The notes: generated by a model not told the origin, from the letters alone. Positions 7,674 through 16,865 are shown, counted from the stretch's first letter. The stretch is 64,000 nucleotides of DNA from Paenibacillus protaetiae (GCF_004135365.1 NZ_CP035492.1:3406001-3470000); one strand, 5' to 3'. Program-made: numbers and translations.

Positions 7674-8102
7674 ATGACACAAACATCTGCTCCTCAAGAA
7701 TCGGCTGTTGTAGAAACACAAAAACTGGATGTGCTTGATCAACTGATGAAGCCGGAAGTCCAGCAATCCCTGACTGTATTGGTGGACGCGCTTCCTAAGC
7801 TTGCTGAAATCGTAACGCTTGCTACCAAAGCGTACGACTTCGCACAAAGCGTCGCTACGGACAAAGTACTGATCAACGACTTCGCTCACGGTATCGGTGA
7901 ATTCGTGAAACCGGTCCAAGAGAAAGCAAAAGGCATCGCGGCTGCCGCTATCGAAGCCGGCGAACGCGCACAAGCGGATGCAGGCGCAACGGTAGGCCTG
8001 TTCGGCATGCTGAAAATGCTGAAAGATCCGGAAGTACAAAAAACGCTTCGTTTTGCCCAATCTTTCTTGAACGTATTGGCAGAACGCAAACAACAACACT
8101 AG
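7674..8102 (+). CDS. DUF1641 protein (YjlC-like)
   Basis: A 142-residue soluble, helical protein of the DUF1641 type, close in layout to YjlC of Bacillus subtilis. The block LDVLDQLMKPEVQQSLTVLV and the C-terminal TVGLFGMLKMLKDPEVQKTL are typical. The ATG at 7674 follows AAAGGAGG at 7656; the upstream extension to 7608 is not coding-like. It is followed after 20 bases by the NADH dehydrogenase gene, as in yjlC-ndh. The molecular role is unknown; the constant linkage to NDH-2 suggests that it assists or regulates that enzyme. Confidence 0.88.
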   Translation: MTQTSAPQESAVVETQKLDVLDQLMKPEVQQSLTVLVDALPKLAEIVTLATKAYDFAQSVATDKVLINDFAHGIGEFVKPVQEKAKGIAAAAIEAGERAQADAGATVGLFGMLKMLKDPEVQKTLRFAQSFLNVLAERKQQH

Positions 8103-8122
8103 GACAGGAGGAGGACTGAACT

Positions 8123-9304
8123 ATGTCGAAACAAATTCTTATTTTGGGCGGCGGCTACGGCGGCGTATTGGCTGCGCAAACGGCACGCAAATATTTGACG
8201 GCTGCTGAAGCGAACATCACGATCGTTAACAAATACCCGACCCACCAAATCATTACGGAACTTCACCGCCTTGCCGGCGGCACGATTGATGAGAAAGCAG
8301 TTGCGCTTCCTCTCGGCAAACTGGTTGGCGGCAAAGACATTAACGTTGTCGTGGACACGGTTAAAGAAATTAAGCCAAACGACAAGCAAGTCGTTCTGGA
8401 AAGCGGCACGGTCTACAAATATGACGCGCTTGTTGTGGCGCTTGGCAGCGAAACGAACTACTTCGGCATCCCTGGGCTGGAAGAGAACAGCATGGTGCTG
8501 AAATCGGCTGCGGACGCGAACAAAATCCGCAAACATGTGGAAGCTCGCCTGGACGCTTACAAAGCTTCCGGCAACAAAGCGGACGCAACAATCGTGGTTG
8601 GCGGCGGCGGCTTGACCGGCGTTGAGCTCGTTGGCGAATTTGCCGACAAGCTTCCTGAAATTTGCCGTGCCAAAGGCATCGATTTTAACGACATCAAAAT
8701 CTACTGCGTAGAAGCAGGTCCTTCGATTATCCCGATGTTCCCTAAAGTATTGATCGAGCGTGCGGTAGAAAGCTTGACGAAACGCGGCGTAACGTTCCTG
8801 CAAGGCGTTGCGATTACGGAAGCTACGAAAAACACCGTTTCGCTGAAAGACGGCCAAACGCTGGAATCGAACACGATCATCTGGACTGGCGGCGTTAAAG
8901 GCAATCCGGTTGTAGGTTCGTCCGGTCTGGCCGAAGACCGCGGCCGTTCGACGGTTACGTCGACGCTGCAATCGACTTCGCATCCTGACGTATTTGTAGC
9001 TGGCGACTGCGCGGTTGTATTCCCGGAAGGCGGCGACCGTCCATATCCTCCAACTGCTCAGCTGGCTTGGCAAATGGGCGAAACGATCGGCTACAACCTG
9101 TCCGTACTGCTTAAAGGCGGCGTAATGGACAAATTCAATCCGGTATTCTCGGGTACGCTTGCGAGCCTGGGCCGCAAAGACGGCATCGGATTCATCGGCG
9201 GAAACAACACGCAGCTGAAAGGCTTGCCTGCTTCCCTGATGAAAGAAGCAAGTAACATCCGTTACCTGTCGCACGTTCACGGCTTGTTTGCACTGGCTTA
9301 CTAA
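8123..9304 (+). CDS. ndh: Type II NADH dehydrogenase (NDH-2)
   Basis: A 393-residue single-subunit flavoprotein that passes electrons from NADH to menaquinone at the inner face of the membrane without pumping protons. It has the FAD-binding motif GGGYGG near residue 8, the NADH-binding motif VVGGGGLTGVELVGEFAD at about 155, and the FAD/quinone region VFVAGDCAVVF at about 290 followed by PYPPTAQLAWQMG. AGGAGGA precedes the ATG. It is co-transcribed with the DUF1641 gene and probably under Rex, so expression would rise when NADH builds up. Confidence 0.95.
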   Translation: MSKQILILGGGYGGVLAAQTARKYLTAAEANITIVNKYPTHQIITELHRLAGGTIDEKAVALPLGKLVGGKDINVVVDTVKEIKPNDKQVVLESGTVYKYDALVVALGSETNYFGIPGLEENSMVLKSAADANKIRKHVEARLDAYKASGNKADATIVVGGGGLTGVELVGEFADKLPEICRAKGIDFNDIKIYCVEAGPSIIPMFPKVLIERAVESLTKRGVTFLQGVAITEATKNTVSLKDGQTLESNTIIWTGGVKGNPVVGSSGLAEDRGRSTVTSTLQSTSHPDVFVAGDCAVVFPEGGDRPYPPTAQLAWQMGETIGYNLSVLLKGGVMDKFNPVFSGTLASLGRKDGIGFIGGNNTQLKGLPASLMKEASNIRYLSHVHGLFALAY

Positions 9305-9324
9305 GATTAAGCCCGTCATAAGAA

Positions 9325-9361
9325 AAGGCGCTCATGGCTTCGGCCAGGGGCGCCTTTTTTT
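9325..9361 (+). terminator. Terminator of the ndh operon
   Basis: A long stem beginning AAGGCGC and ending GCGCCTT has a TTCG loop and a T tract. Confidence 0.88.
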
Positions 9362-9532
9362 GCGTGCCGTTGTTGAACAACGGCTTGAGCACAGCTGTCC
9401 GGCTCCCCATGGAAGAGCGGTAATGTGCCGGTCGGCTTTGGCGGGCGGACGCCGGAGGAAATCGGCTCCGGCGTCCGGCTGTCTTAGGTCAGATTCGGCT
9501 GAGGAAAAGACACCTGTCCATTCCTTTGAAGA

Positions 9533-9541
9533 TGATATAAT
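9533..9541 (+). promoter_or_regulatory. Extended -10 promoter of the ThrE-type genes
   Basis: TGATATAAT is a full -10 hexamer with the TGn extension. No good -35 is visible. Nothing else stands out between 9362 and 9532. Confidence 0.5.
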
Positions 9542-9583
9542 GGACGCATATGAAGTTTAATAAAGAATAGGAGTCGTGCAGGT

Positions 9584-10357
9584 TTGAGTGCAGCAGATTG
9601 TGATACCGGGGAAGTTGTGCAGCTTTGTTTGCTTGCCGGTAAGATTATGATGGAGAGCGGCGGGGAAACTTACCGCGTTGAAGACACCATGATGCGGATT
9701 GCGGCGGCGTGCGGCAGAGAACGTTCGCATAGTTATGTCACGCCTACGGGCATCATATTTTCCATCGACGGGCCCGATTCCGGCACCCGCCTTGTCCGGA
9801 TTTCGGAGCGGTCAACGGATTTGCAGAAGGTGACGGACGTCAATGATATATCGCGCCGGATTGCGCAGGGCCAGCTGTCGGTACAGGAGGCCATCCAGCT
9901 GCTCCGCGAGCTGGAGACGGCCAAGGTAGGTTATCCTTTCCGGGTGAAGCTGCTGTGCGCCGCCATTGCGAGCGGCTGTTTTATGATTATGTTCCAAGGC
10001 GAGTGGGCGGACTTTGCCGCGGCATTTGTCATCGGCGGAGCGGCGCTTTCTTCGGTTACGTTTTTCCATTGGCTGGTCAAGGCCAAACTGTTCTCCGAGC
10101 TGCTGGCGGCCGTTATAGTCGGCGTACTCGCTTGTTTGGCGGTACAGATCGGCGCAGGAAACCAGCTGGATAAAATTATTCTTGGTTCGGTCATGCCGCT
10201 TGTGCCCGGCTTGCTCATTACGAATGCGGTGCGCGATCTGATTGCGGGCCATTTTGTTTCGGGCTTGTCCAAAGGCGCGGAAGCGCTGCTGACCGCTTTT
10301 GCGATTGGATCGGGCATCGCGTTTGTGCTTGCATTTTATAACGGGGCGGGATGGTAA
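9584..10357 (+). CDS. Threonine/serine exporter family protein, larger subunit (YjjP-like)
   Basis: A 257-residue protein holding the N-terminal half of the ThrE family. A cytoplasmic part of about 115 residues (AGKIMMESGGETYRVEDTMM, SYVTPTGIIFSID) is followed by about five membrane segments, with the family signature GSVMPLVPGLLITNAVRDLIAGHFVSG. It starts with TTG at 9584 after AGGAG. It lies one base from the next gene, which supplies the rest of ThrE; the two are thought to form one exporter. The substrate could be threonine/serine or, as for YjjPB of E. coli, succinate. Confidence 0.9.
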   Translation: MSAADCDTGEVVQLCLLAGKIMMESGGETYRVEDTMMRIAAACGRERSHSYVTPTGIIFSIDGPDSGTRLVRISERSTDLQKVTDVNDISRRIAQGQLSVQEAIQLLRELETAKVGYPFRVKLLCAAIASGCFMIMFQGEWADFAAAFVIGGAALSSVTFFHWLVKAKLFSELLAAVIVGVLACLAVQIGAGNQLDKIILGSVMPLVPGLLITNAVRDLIAGHFVSGLSKGAEALLTAFAIGSGIAFVLAFYNGAGW

Positions 10358-10358
10358 G

Positions 10359-10793
10359 ATGAATATGCTGGAACAGCTGGTGACCAGCTTTATTGGGACG
10401 GCGGGGTTTTCGGTATTGTTTAACGTGCCCCGCAGAACGGTTGTGCAATGCGGTTTCGTCGGGCTGCTTGGCTGGCTGATTTATATTTCGTGCCTTGAGG
10501 TGCCGGCTGATCCGATTATTGCCGCGCTGCTTGCTTCCTGCGTCGTTGCGGTTATCAGCCAAATATGCGCCAAAGTGTACAAAACGCCGATTATTGTGTT
10601 CAGCATCGCCGGCATCATTCCGCTCGTGCCGGGCGGAACGGCTTATGACGCCATGCGGAGCTTTGTCGAATACGATTATGAAACGGCATTGCAGCTGGCG
10701 GCCAAAGCATTTATGATTTCCGGCGCGATCGCCATCGGCTTAGTATTCTCGGAAGCGATTAATCAGGCGATCCGCAAGCTGAAAATCAATTAA
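10359..10793 (+). CDS. Threonine/serine exporter family protein, smaller subunit (YjjB-like)
   Basis: A 144-residue protein with about four membrane segments, matching the C-terminal ThrE domain (YjjB). Signature blocks are GFSVLFNVPRRTVVQCGFVG and IPLVPGGTAYDAM. The ATG is one base after the preceding stop, so translation is coupled. Together with the larger subunit it forms a split ThrE exporter. Confidence 0.9.
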   Translation: MNMLEQLVTSFIGTAGFSVLFNVPRRTVVQCGFVGLLGWLIYISCLEVPADPIIAALLASCVVAVISQICAKVYKTPIIVFSIAGIIPLVPGGTAYDAMRSFVEYDYETALQLAAKAFMISGAIAIGLVFSEAINQAIRKLKIN

Positions 10794-10808
10794 AGGAGGG
10801 CGGCCGGA

Positions 10809-12239
10809 ATGAAAAGCTACGATTTGTGGATTGGCGGGGAGTGGCGCCGTGCCGCGCGCTATGAGCCGTTGTATGCGCCTTACGGCGGCGACAAGCTGGC
10901 GGATATTGCGGCGGCGAGTGCCGCAGAGGCGGAAGAAGCGATTGTGAATGCCCACGAGGCGTTTTTGTCGTACCGGAACATGCCGGCGTACAAACGCGCC
11001 GAGATTTTGTATCAAGCAGCGGCGCTGCTGGAGGAGCGGAGTGAAGCGTGTATCCGCATTCTGGTGCAGGAGGCAGGCAAGCCGGTGAAGGCGGCGCGCG
11101 GGGAAATCGCCCGCACGGCCGAGACGTACCGTTTTGCAGCGGAAGAGGCTAAACGGATTGCCGGCGACCAAATCCCGATGGATGCAGCTGCCGGCGGAAC
11201 CGGCCGGATCGGCTTTACGGTCAAAACGCCGATTGGCGTCATTACGGCAATCACGCCGTTCAATTTTCCGTTTAACCTGGTTGCGCACAAGGTCGGCCCG
11301 GCGCTTGCGGCCGGCAATGCCATCGTGCTGAAGCCAGCCGAGCAGACGCCGCTCAGCGCGTTGTTTCTGGCCGATTTGTTCCGGGACGCCGGACTGCCGG
11401 ACGGCGTGCTTAATATTATACCGGGCGGGGGCGCCGAGCTGAGCGAAATACTGACGACGCATCCGCATGTCAAAGGCGTGACCTTTACGGGCAGCCCGGA
11501 AGTCGGCCGGATCATTCAGCGGCAGGCAGGCCTCCGTAAGGTGACGTTGGAGCTTGGCTCCAACTCCGCGCTGATCGTGGATGAAGGGATTGACGTTGCA
11601 TCCATTATCGACCGGTGCGTCGAAGGCGCCTTTGTTTATAACGGGCAAGTATGCATTTCATTGCAGCGCGTTTATGTGCACCGTTCGTTGTATGAGGAGT
11701 TTGTCGCCCGTTTCGTCCGGCGGACAGAGCAGCTTCAAATCGGCGCGCCGGGAGAGGAATCGACGGATGTGACTTCGTTAATTTCGAACAAAGCGCTGCA
11801 GCGGATTGCCGAATGGGTAGACGAAGCGGTGCAGGGCGGCGCCATGCTGGAATGCGGCGGCATGGTGCTGGAGCACCAAATATTGGCGCCGACGGTGCTG
11901 ACCGGCGTCAACCCTTCGGCGAAAGTCGTCGCCGAGGAAGTGTTTGGCCCGGTCGTATCTATCGCGCCGTTTGATACGCTGGAGGAAGCGGTCGCAGCGG
12001 TGAACCGTTCCCGTTACGGGCTGCACGCCGGCATTTATACGCCGCGTATTGACCGCGCCTTCTATGCGGCACGCGAGATTGACGCAGGCGGCGTCATTAT
12101 TAACGATATTCCGACGTTCCGGACCGATCAGATCCCTTACGGCGGGCGCAAGGACAGCGGCATAGGCCGCGAAGGCATCCGTTATGCGGTCGAAGAGCAG
12201 ATGGATACCAAGTTTATTTCATTCAAGCTGCAGCCTTAG
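10809..12239 (+). CDS. NAD(P)-dependent aldehyde dehydrogenase
   Basis: A 476-residue aldehyde dehydrogenase that oxidises an aldehyde to an acid. The Rossmann region ITPFNFPFNLVAHKVGPALA is present, with GVTFTGSPEVG. The catalytic Glu248 lies in LELGSNS, a variant of the more common LELGGK, and the catalytic Cys282 in NGQVC. The closest groups by eye are lactaldehyde/succinate-semialdehyde-type enzymes; the substrate is not fixed. AAAGGAGG lies 10 bases before the ATG. The gene lies 15 bases after the ThrE pair and may be in the same transcript. Confidence 0.93.
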   Translation: MKSYDLWIGGEWRRAARYEPLYAPYGGDKLADIAAASAAEAEEAIVNAHEAFLSYRNMPAYKRAEILYQAAALLEERSEACIRILVQEAGKPVKAARGEIARTAETYRFAAEEAKRIAGDQIPMDAAAGGTGRIGFTVKTPIGVITAITPFNFPFNLVAHKVGPALAAGNAIVLKPAEQTPLSALFLADLFRDAGLPDGVLNIIPGGGAELSEILTTHPHVKGVTFTGSPEVGRIIQRQAGLRKVTLELGSNSALIVDEGIDVASIIDRCVEGAFVYNGQVCISLQRVYVHRSLYEEFVARFVRRTEQLQIGAPGEESTDVTSLISNKALQRIAEWVDEAVQGGAMLECGGMVLEHQILAPTVLTGVNPSAKVVAEEVFGPVVSIAPFDTLEEAVAAVNRSRYGLHAGIYTPRIDRAFYAAREIDAGGVIINDIPTFRTDQIPYGGRKDSGIGREGIRYAVEEQMDTKFISFKLQP

Positions 12240-12305
12240 CTGCAGCTTGAAATAATTTGTAATGAATTACGCCAGAAAGCAACAGGTAACGACAATTTAC
12301 ACCTC

Positions 12306-12333
12306 TTGTGCCTTCTAGGAAAAAAGATACAAT
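12306..12333 (+). promoter_or_regulatory. Promoter of the Glu/Ala-rich protein gene
   Basis: TTGTGC and TACAAT are separated by 16 bases, ending 32 bases before the ATG. Confidence 0.55.
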
Positions 12334-12365
12334 TAATAGTAATCGGACAAGGGAGGTGAAACAAA

Positions 12366-12662
12366 ATGAGCCAAGAGGATCAAATCGTTCAATCGGAAGA
12401 CGAAGTATTGGAAGCGGTTGCAGAAGAGGCCGCTGCTGAAGAAGAAGCTGCTGCGGAAGCAGAAGCAGAAGCTGCAGAAGAAGCTGCAGAAGAAGCTGCA
12501 GAAGAAGCAGAGGCTGAGGCTGCTGCAGAGGAAGAAGCGGAGGAAGAAGCCGCTGAGGTAGAAGCATCGGCAGAAGAAGAAGCGGCAGAGGAAGAAGCTG
12601 CTGCTGAAGAGGAAGCTGCGGCATCCACGGATTCGGAAGAATCGGAGAGCGCTGCTGAATAA
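12366..12662 (+). CDS. Low-complexity Glu/Ala-rich acidic protein
   Basis: A 98-residue protein made almost only of Glu (about 40) and Ala (about as many), with no Lys, Arg or His. It begins MSQEDQIVQSEDEVLEAV and ends in a Ser/Glu tail. It would be strongly acidic and probably a long helix or a disordered polyanion. No signal peptide or membrane segment is seen. It has its own promoter and a good GGGAGGTGA binding site, which argue that it is a real gene rather than an artefact of GCA/GAA repeats. The opposite strand also reads open as Ser/Ala but lacks these signals. Its function is unknown. Confidence 0.7.
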   Translation: MSQEDQIVQSEDEVLEAVAEEAAAEEEAAAEAEAEAAEEAAEEAAEEAEAEAAAEEEAEEEAAEVEASAEEEAAEEEAAAEEEAAASTDSEESESAAE

Positions 12663-12712
12663 TAAGCAAGTGCCAAGTAATCATATCTGCCTTATAAATA
12701 AGAAGGGCTTCC

Positions 12713-12750
12713 TCGCAGCCGGCTGGCCGGCAACAAGGAAAGCCCTTGTT
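12713..12750. terminator. Terminator between convergent genes
   Basis: AAGGGCTT pairs with AAGCCCTT, with further pairing inside. It lies between the Glu/Ala gene and the AraC gene. The T tract is short. Confidence 0.5.
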
Positions 12751-12755
12751 TATGT

Positions 12756-15083
12756 TTATGCCCCGTTATCCGCACGCGGAGAGAGCGTCGTTTTTTCCCG
12801 GTATTGGCCGGGGGTCAGCCCTTCCTGCTTCCGGAAGGAGCGGATAAAGTTTTGCGAGTTGTTGTACCGGAGCCTGGCGGCAATATCCTTGATCGGAATA
12901 TCCGTTTCGGACAGCCACTTTTTGGCGACGGTAAACCGGTAGGCGCTTAAATATTCGCTGAACGAATAGTTCGTTTCTTTGCGGAACACGCTGCTTAAAT
13001 AATTCGCGTTGTAATGAAGCCTGGACGCACATTCTTCCAGCGTCAGATCGGTGGCGTAATCGCGCTGAATCATGTCGATTATTTTCTCCGAAATGTTATG
13101 GTATTGCTCTTCCTGGCGGTCCCGGTACACTTTCATCATCGGAACAATCACTTTCGACCAGAACCAATCCTCGATTTCCGCCACAATCCGGCAGTCCAGC
13201 AGTTCCTCCAGCGGCGTAGCCGTCCCGTAATATATTTGCTTCAAGCCGATGCCGGACTCCTGCATCATCATGAGCAGCTGGTTCAGCAGCCGCGTTAACG
13301 GAATTTGATAGTCCTGCGGGGACATCTCCGCTGTGAAAATGTGAGCCAGCAGCCGATTCAGCAGTTCTTTCGCCGGTTCCGCATGCGCCAGCTTAATGGC
13401 GTCCATCAGCTCGCTTTCGATAGGGACCGGATAGTTCAGCTTCAAATACGGTTTGCCGGAGTTAATGCTCTCGAATTGAATAATAAGGCCGTCGCCCAGC
13501 GTCATCCGGTGCTTTAACGCTTCGAGCGCTTCTTTATAGGCGGTTGGCATTGCCTTAACTGCGCGGAACGGCAAACTCATGCCAATGCTGACCTGCAGGC
13601 TTAAATAACCGGTAATCTGCTCCATCAGCTGCTCCGTTGAAGAATAGATCGCTTGCTGGAACAAGGCAGGATCGCCTTCCGGGCTGCCGATCAGCGCTGC
13701 TACGGTGTGGTCGATCACAACGGGAGCGAGCTGCTGCTCCGCCGGAATCAGCTCCTCCACCATGTTCTGAATCGCAAACAGAAGCAGCTCGGTGTCCTGC
13801 TTGCTATATTTTGTCTGGTCCAGCGCCCCGATCTGGATGGCAATGACGGACATCGTGCGCCATTCCGCCAGCTGGCTGCTGTAGCCGAACTGTTCCAGCC
13901 GGTCGTTCAGCTCCTTCGTTTTGGCTTTGCCTTGAAACGCGCGCATTAGAAAAAAAGTACGCACTTGCTTCAGCTGCTTGCGCACCTCGTCCTCCAGCCG
14001 CGACTTGGACTGGAACAAGGCGCTGACCTGCTCGCCGATCAGCTGAAATTCATTAAGCGTCCCTCGTTTGCCCTCCGCCTTGCGGTGCCCGAACTGATTC
14101 AGGAGCAGTTCGATCGGCGAATACATGCGCCGCGAGCCGATCCAGGCGACAACGAGGCAAATGAGCAGCATCGCCGTGCAAATATAAATCGTATACAGGC
14201 CGATTTTATTAGACTGTTTGGTCATGCTGGCAATAGAATCGTAAGTGGCGTACACCCAGCCGTTTAACTCGGAACGGTAATAGGTGACGGAATACGGTTT
14301 CGGTCCGATGGCCGTCTTATATTGGCCGGATGCGCCATGCAGCAGCGTAAGGTCGCTTAGGCCGATCCGGCTGACGGGCTGGCCGATCAGGTTATGGTCG
14401 GCATGCAGCACGATCCGGCCGGTGTCGTCCAAAATCATAATGCCGGACAAGGCGGTGCCGTCCGCATTCAGCAGGTCCTGTATACTGCAGGCCGGAATAT
14501 TGGCAATCGCGAGGCCGTAGGGGTCCGGTCCGGTGACCGGCAGCTTCTTGACCAGGCTGATGCTGGCGGAGCAGCTGTTGCTGCCCTTATTTTCCTCGCT
14601 GTAAAACCAGTCGGAAGGGTTCAGCACCCAGGAGGTTGTATCCGGCAGCTTCATCAGGCCTGCCAATTGGTTGTAATAGCTGTATTGGTCGAACGGGTAC
14701 AAGCCGGAGTTTTTGATCATCCAGTTATATTTGGCATTGATCAAAATGACATCCTCCAGCCGGGTATCAAACGACTGCATGTACCGGATTTCATTGCGCA
14801 AATCGTTGTACATTATGAAATCGTTTTCATTTATAGGCCGGGTTAACGCCTTTTTCATGACGGTGGAGTTAATGACCTGATTTAACGTTTGATTGACAGT
14901 AATCAGCTTTTGCTCTACATTGGAGTTGATTTGCATAAGAAGCTGGTTTTTTCCGGCGTTTACGTTTTTTTGAATTTCGCTGGATGACGTTAAATACGAG
15001 AAGGTTCCGATGAACAGTACCGGAAGTGTGGCGAGCAGCAAGCCGAAGATCGTCATTTTGGACAAAAAGCTTAAGGACCGCAT
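12756..15083 (-). CDS. Membrane-bound AraC family transcriptional regulator
   Basis: A 775-residue one-component membrane regulator of the kind common in Paenibacillus. A first membrane segment lies at about 10-30, an extracellular sensor (dCache-like) at 31-292, and a second membrane segment at 294-316. A middle cytoplasmic region follows, then two AraC helix-turn-helix motifs near the end (LTLEECASRLHYNANYLSSV; IPIKDIAARLRYNNSQNFIR). It would sense a ligand, perhaps with a binding protein, and bind DNA directly. The start has AAGGTGG upstream. It is divergent from the binding-protein genes, whose upstream DNA carries repeated half-sites. Confidence 0.92.
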   Translation of the reverse strand: MRSLSFLSKMTIFGLLLATLPVLFIGTFSYLTSSSEIQKNVNAGKNQLLMQINSNVEQKLITVNQTLNQVINSTVMKKALTRPINENDFIMYNDLRNEIRYMQSFDTRLEDVILINAKYNWMIKNSGLYPFDQYSYYNQLAGLMKLPDTTSWVLNPSDWFYSEENKGSNSCSASISLVKKLPVTGPDPYGLAIANIPACSIQDLLNADGTALSGIMILDDTGRIVLHADHNLIGQPVSRIGLSDLTLLHGASGQYKTAIGPKPYSVTYYRSELNGWVYATYDSIASMTKQSNKIGLYTIYICTAMLLICLVVAWIGSRRMYSPIELLLNQFGHRKAEGKRGTLNEFQLIGEQVSALFQSKSRLEDEVRKQLKQVRTFFLMRAFQGKAKTKELNDRLEQFGYSSQLAEWRTMSVIAIQIGALDQTKYSKQDTELLLFAIQNMVEELIPAEQQLAPVVIDHTVAALIGSPEGDPALFQQAIYSSTEQLMEQITGYLSLQVSIGMSLPFRAVKAMPTAYKEALEALKHRMTLGDGLIIQFESINSGKPYLKLNYPVPIESELMDAIKLAHAEPAKELLNRLLAHIFTAEMSPQDYQIPLTRLLNQLLMMMQESGIGLKQIYYGTATPLEELLDCRIVAEIEDWFWSKVIVPMMKVYRDRQEEQYHNISEKIIDMIQRDYATDLTLEECASRLHYNANYLSSVFRKETNYSFSEYLSAYRFTVAKKWLSETDIPIKDIAARLRYNNSQNFIRSFRKQEGLTPGQYREKTTLSPRADNGA

Positions 15084-15154
15084 GGAAGCACCACCTTCTC
15101 ATTTCGACTAAAGTTACTGTATTGCTATTTTAGTGGAACCGGCAGGCGCGGGCA

Positions 15155-15181
15155 ATAATCATCTGCTTGTTCCGATAATCA
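15155..15181. promoter_or_regulatory. Candidate AraC operator, direct repeat
   Basis: ATAATCATCTGCT at 15155 and ATAATCA at 15175 repeat with a 20-base period, two helical turns, as expected for an AraC-type double HTH. The half-site is found again at 16866. Confidence 0.45.
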
Positions 15182-15252
15182 ATAGGTCAGGTGCGGGGCG
15201 CAAAACGCTTGCCGCGCGCGGGACGGCGAGTGAATAAGAGGAGGTGCTGATG

Positions 15253-16758
15253 ATGAAGGGGATGCCGGCAGGCAAGCTGCTGCAGCTGCTGCTGATGGTT
15301 ACGGCGCTTCTTTTTGTAAGCGCATGCAAAACGATAGCGGCCGATAATCAAGCGGCGGGTATGGATAATTCGCCGCCCATTTCCATTATGGCGCCGCTTC
15401 ATTTTCCGACCCCGCCGAGCCGGGAGATGATGGATAAGCTGCAGGAGCTGACGGGCGTGCAGCTGGATATCAACTGGGTGCCGGACGGCATTTATACGGA
15501 CAAAATGAATACGGCGCTCACAACCAATTCGCTTAAAAAAGTAACGTTCGTCAAAAATACCGATTATGTGCTGATGAAAAATACGATCCGTGCAGGCGCT
15601 TTCTGGGAAATTGGCCCTTATCTCGACCGGTTCCCGAATTTGCAGAGGCTGAACAAAGATATTTTGATGCAGGCTGCGGTGGACGGCAACGTATATGGCT
15701 TATATACAGAGCGTCCTTCCTCCCGCCAAGGAGCGATTATACGAGCCGACTGGATGCGCAATCTCGGGCTGGAGCTGCCCCAGACGATCGGAGAGCTGTA
15801 CGATATGCTTTATGCGTTTACATACGGCGACCCCGACCGGAACGGCAAAGCGGATACGTTCGGGCTGGCTGACCGCAATGATCTGGTGTACGGCGCATTC
15901 AAGACGATCGGGTCCTACTTCGGCACGCCAAACAATTGGAAAGCGGAAGGCGGCACGCTCATTCCGGAATTCGAGACGCAGGCTTATCAAGATACGATGG
16001 ATTTTTTTAAAAAGCTGTATGACGAGCAATTGATCAACCGGGATTTTGCGGTAGCCAGCAAAGATATGCAGCGCAATATGCTCATTACCGGCAAAGCGGG
16101 CGTCTACATCGGCAGCATGACGGATGTACAGCGGCTTTATGAGGAAGCGAAGGTCATCAACCCGCATGCTGAATTTACGCTGGCGAACCGGATTGCAGGG
16201 CCGGAGGGCTACCGGGTATGGTCGATTCCGAATTATAACGGACTCTATTTATTTTCGAAAAAAGCGATCAAGACAGAAGACGAGCTGCTCCGCATCCTTG
16301 CCTTTTTCGACCGGACGATGGATAAGGATGTCGCCAATCTGATGAAGTACGGCGTGGAAGGCAAGCATTATACGGTTGTGAACGGCGCTGTCCATTTGCC
16401 GGAGGAAACGTCGCAGCTCCGGGTGGAAGAGGTTAATGCGCTATATACGCTTATGATTGCGGATATTAGCAACCCGAATGTGATGGAGGTGGCGGAAAAA
16501 GAAACATTAACCGCCTTGGCCGACAGGCTTAGCGAAGATAACGATAAATTTCTGGTGAAGGATCCGACCGTCAGCCTGGAATCCAAAACGTATGATGAAC
16601 AGAATGCGGAGCTGAGCAAAATTGTGATCGACGCGACCTACAATTATATGTTGGGCCATCTTGATAAGCAGGGATTCAAGCATGAAACGGAACGCTGGCG
16701 CGAAAGCGGCGGCAACGATATTATTCGGGAATATACGGCAGCCTATTTAAAACGGTAG
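15253..16758 (+). CDS. Extracellular solute-binding lipoprotein, copy 1
   Basis: A periplasm-type sugar-binding protein of about 501 residues (family 1, LplA/YtcQ-like) that delivers an oligosaccharide to an ABC permease. A signal peptide leads to the lipobox VSAC near residue 21, so it is anchored outside. The ATG at 15253 is eight bases after AGAGGAGG; GTG 15244 and ATG 15250 are alternatives. Its middle part (FWEIGPYLDRFPNLQRLNKD, FGLADRNDLVYGAFKTIGSY) aligns residue for residue with the protein at 17004, so the two are tandem paralogues. A terminator separates them. Confidence 0.92.
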   Translation: MKGMPAGKLLQLLLMVTALLFVSACKTIAADNQAAGMDNSPPISIMAPLHFPTPPSREMMDKLQELTGVQLDINWVPDGIYTDKMNTALTTNSLKKVTFVKNTDYVLMKNTIRAGAFWEIGPYLDRFPNLQRLNKDILMQAAVDGNVYGLYTERPSSRQGAIIRADWMRNLGLELPQTIGELYDMLYAFTYGDPDRNGKADTFGLADRNDLVYGAFKTIGSYFGTPNNWKAEGGTLIPEFETQAYQDTMDFFKKLYDEQLINRDFAVASKDMQRNMLITGKAGVYIGSMTDVQRLYEEAKVINPHAEFTLANRIAGPEGYRVWSIPNYNGLYLFSKKAIKTEDELLRILAFFDRTMDKDVANLMKYGVEGKHYTVVNGAVHLPEETSQLRVEEVNALYTLMIADISNPNVMEVAEKETLTALADRLSEDNDKFLVKDPTVSLESKTYDEQNAELSKIVIDATYNYMLGHLDKQGFKHETERWRESGGNDIIREYTAAYLKR

Positions 16759-16762
16759 CAGC

Positions 16763-16806
16763 AGCCCTGCCGGTGCGTGAAGAAACGCGCCGGCAGGGCT
16801 TTTTTA
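16763..16806 (+). terminator. Terminator after binding protein copy 1
   Basis: The perfect 11-bp arms AGCCCTGCCGG and CCGGCAGGGCT are followed by a T tract. Confidence 0.88.
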
Positions 16807-16865
16807 TGCGCTTGCGCGTTCGTTAACGGCTGCAAGCTGAGCCGTGGTGTCATCGCGGCAGCCGG

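Noticed and set aside
8099-9319. A 406-codon open frame opposite the NADH dehydrogenase
   Set aside because: It is the mirror of a GC-rich real gene, shows no family pattern, and lacks a ribosome binding site.
9288-9560. A 90-codon frame after ndh
   Set aside because: It begins inside ndh, reads through its terminator, and has no start signal or family.
12389-12676. A Ser/Ala-rich frame on the minus strand
   Set aside because: It is the complement of the Glu/Ala codons; the promoter and binding site are on the plus strand only.
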